Positions 63,138 to 64,000 of a stretch of 64,000 nt of DNA are shown piece after piece (position 1 is the first letter of the stretch; each line of letters begins with the position of its first letter). The DNA comes from Thomasclavelia ramosa DSM 1402. GTDB lineage: Bacteria > Bacillota_I > Bacilli_A > Erysipelotrichales > Coprobacillaceae. A model generated the notes under the pieces. The model did not search any database. It worked only from the letters and a program-made list of their open reading frames with translations, and had not been told where the DNA came from. Location: contig NZ_CP036346.1 of NCBI RefSeq assembly GCF_014131695.1, positions 1,488,001 to 1,552,000 of the forward strand, in the 5' to 3' direction. A program made the position numbers and the translations under genes.

Positions 63138-64000
63138 ATGAAAAAAATTACAGTATTAGGAGTTACTGGATCAATTGGAATGCAGACAGTTGATGTTGTA
63201 ATGAATCATCCTGAACAGTTTAAGATTACAGCAATGGCAGCAGGGTATAATGTGGCTAAGGTTGAGGAAATTTTAGCAATGATTGATGTTGAGTATATCT
63301 GTATGGTAAAAAAAGAAGATGCTTTATATCTTCAAGAAAAATATCCTGATCTTAAAGTTGTTTATGGTGAAAGTGGATTGATAGAAATTGCAACTTTACC
63401 AGAGATTGAGATTGTATTAAATGCAATTGTCGGATTTGCTGGTTTAGTCCCAACAATTGAAGCAATTAAAGCAAAAAAAGATATAGCTTTGGCGAATAAG
63501 GAAACTTTAGTCGTAGCGGGGCATATAATTACTGAACTGGTAAAAGAATATGGCGTCAAACTTCTACCGGTTGATAGTGAACACTCTGCTATTTTTCAAT
63601 CATTAAATGGCGAAGAACACAATAAAATTAAGAAGATTATTTTAACTGCTAGTGGTGGCAGCTTTCGTGATAAGCAACGTGATGAATTAGCAGGTGTAAC
63701 TGTTAAAGAAGCATTAAACCACCCGAATTGGTCAATGGGAGCTAAAATTACAATTGATTCTGCAACTTTATTTAACAAAGGGTTGGAAGTAATGGAAGCA
63801 AAATGGTTATTTGACGTGGATTATGATCAAATTGAAGTTTTAATTCATCCTGAAAGCATCATTCATTCGATGGTTGAATTTGTGGATACTTCAATTATCG
63901 GACAATTAGGCAATCCAGATATGCGGTTACCAATTCAATATGCTTTAACTTATCCAGAACGTGATTATTTAATTGGTGGTGAAAGTCTTGATTTAGCAAA
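63138..64000 (+). CDS. dxr: 1-deoxy-D-xylulose 5-phosphate reductoisomerase (partial, runs off the window)
   Basis: The first 287 residues of Dxr, the committed step of the MEP isoprenoid pathway, which feeds UppS. The NADPH motif VLGVTGSIGMQT starts it; ANKETLVVAG is the mid-domain motif; ASGGSFRDKQRDEL (usually ASGGPFR) and NHPNWSMGAKITIDSATLFN are the active-site loop and metal-binding region; KGLEVMEAKWLF and HPESIIHSMVEF follow. The gene is open at the right edge; about 95 residues are missing. GAGGTTATAAA precedes the ATG. It ends the uppS-cdsA-dxr cluster as seen here. Confidence 0.93.
   Translation, partial: MKKITVLGVTGSIGMQTVDVVMNHPEQFKITAMAAGYNVAKVEEILAMIDVEYICMVKKEDALYLQEKYPDLKVVYGESGLIEIATLPEIEIVLNAIVGFAGLVPTIEAIKAKKDIALANKETLVVAGHIITELVKEYGVKLLPVDSEHSAIFQSLNGEEHNKIKKIILTASGGSFRDKQRDELAGVTVKEALNHPNWSMGAKITIDSATLFNKGLEVMEAKWLFDVDYDQIEVLIHPESIIHSMVEFVDTSIIGQLGNPDMRLPIQYALTYPERDYLIGGESLDLA

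Noticed and set aside
1-64000. tRNA genes, rRNA, CRISPR arrays, transposases, prophage genes
   Set aside because: I looked for T-loop motifs, regular repeats and integrase/transposase motifs; the only recombinase is the XerC-like protein in its Bacillus-like context.

Overview
The window is AT-rich, low-GC Gram-positive (Firmicutes) chromosome. Three T-box riboswitches, GGAGG-type ribosome binding sites, a CcpA regulator with a cre-like operator, and two alpha/beta-type small acid-soluble spore proteins point to an endospore-forming Firmicute. The gene set, a Mollicutes-sized SMC (981 aa) and the AT bias fit Erysipelotrichales, for example the Clostridium ramosum/spiroforme (Thomasclavelia) group. 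That placement is inference. Almost all genes are on the + strand, which suggests the window lies on one replichore with the leading strand as +.

Layout. (1) 1-2.7 kb: the tail of a wall-anchored surface protein, then a decayed stretch with a histidinol-phosphatase-like gene carrying one nonsense codon and a badly broken GNAT acetyltransferase, then an intact HAD hydrolase. (2) 3.0-6.6 kb: an arginine-type T-box controlling an amino-acid ABC transporter and an aminotransferase. (3) 6.6-17.2 kb: spoVB (minus strand), comN-like, recJ, apt, relA, then T-box-hisS-aspS-pepP-like, the same gene set found together in Bacillus subtilis. (4) 17.3-23.5 kb: murC, DUF948, ytxH, ccpA, an ECF sigma/putative anti-sigma pair and T-box-tyrS. 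(5) 23.5-28.6 kb: ttcA, truB-ribF and an accessory group (EamA transporter, beta-hydroxyacid dehydrogenase, gamma-glutamyl hydrolase). (6) 28.7-38.5 kb: ezrA, a NeuD-like acetyltransferase, a frameshifted cysteine desulfurase, thiI, two tandem SASP genes, ackA, nrnA and a 554-aa membrane protein of unknown function. (7) 38.6-46.9 kb: a two-component system, xpt, smc-ftsY-ylxM-ffh. (8) 47-64 kb: a lone methyltransferase, rpsP-khpA-rimM-trmD-rplS-lepB-rbgA-rnhB-dprA-topA-trmFO-xerC, then rpsB-tsf-pyrH-frr, a broken SAP-domain gene, and uppS-cdsA-dxr (dxr runs off the window).

How it works together. Most of the window is core housekeeping: translation (three tRNA synthetases under tRNA-sensing leaders, ribosomal proteins, elongation and recycling factors, tRNA modification by TtcA, TruB, ThiI, TrmD and TrmFO), protein targeting (FtsY, Ffh, signal peptidase), chromosome handling (SMC, TopA, DprA, XerC-like), the stringent response (RelA) and envelope precursors (MurC, UppS, CdsA, Dxr). 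CcpA and a cre-like site at ackA sit in the same window, suggesting carbon-catabolite control of acetate production. The gene order follows the ancestral Bacillus order closely; differences are the loss of some members and the insertion of small accessory genes, several of them broken.

I do not see a clear new multi-gene system. The most interesting items are the hisS-aspS T-box with overlapping Asp and His codons, a one-base frameshift in the cysteine desulfurase next to thiI, the short-armed SMC, the tandem SASP duplication with a conserved sporulation-type promoter, the recurrent extended -10 promoter, and the unknown 554-aa membrane protein after nrnA.
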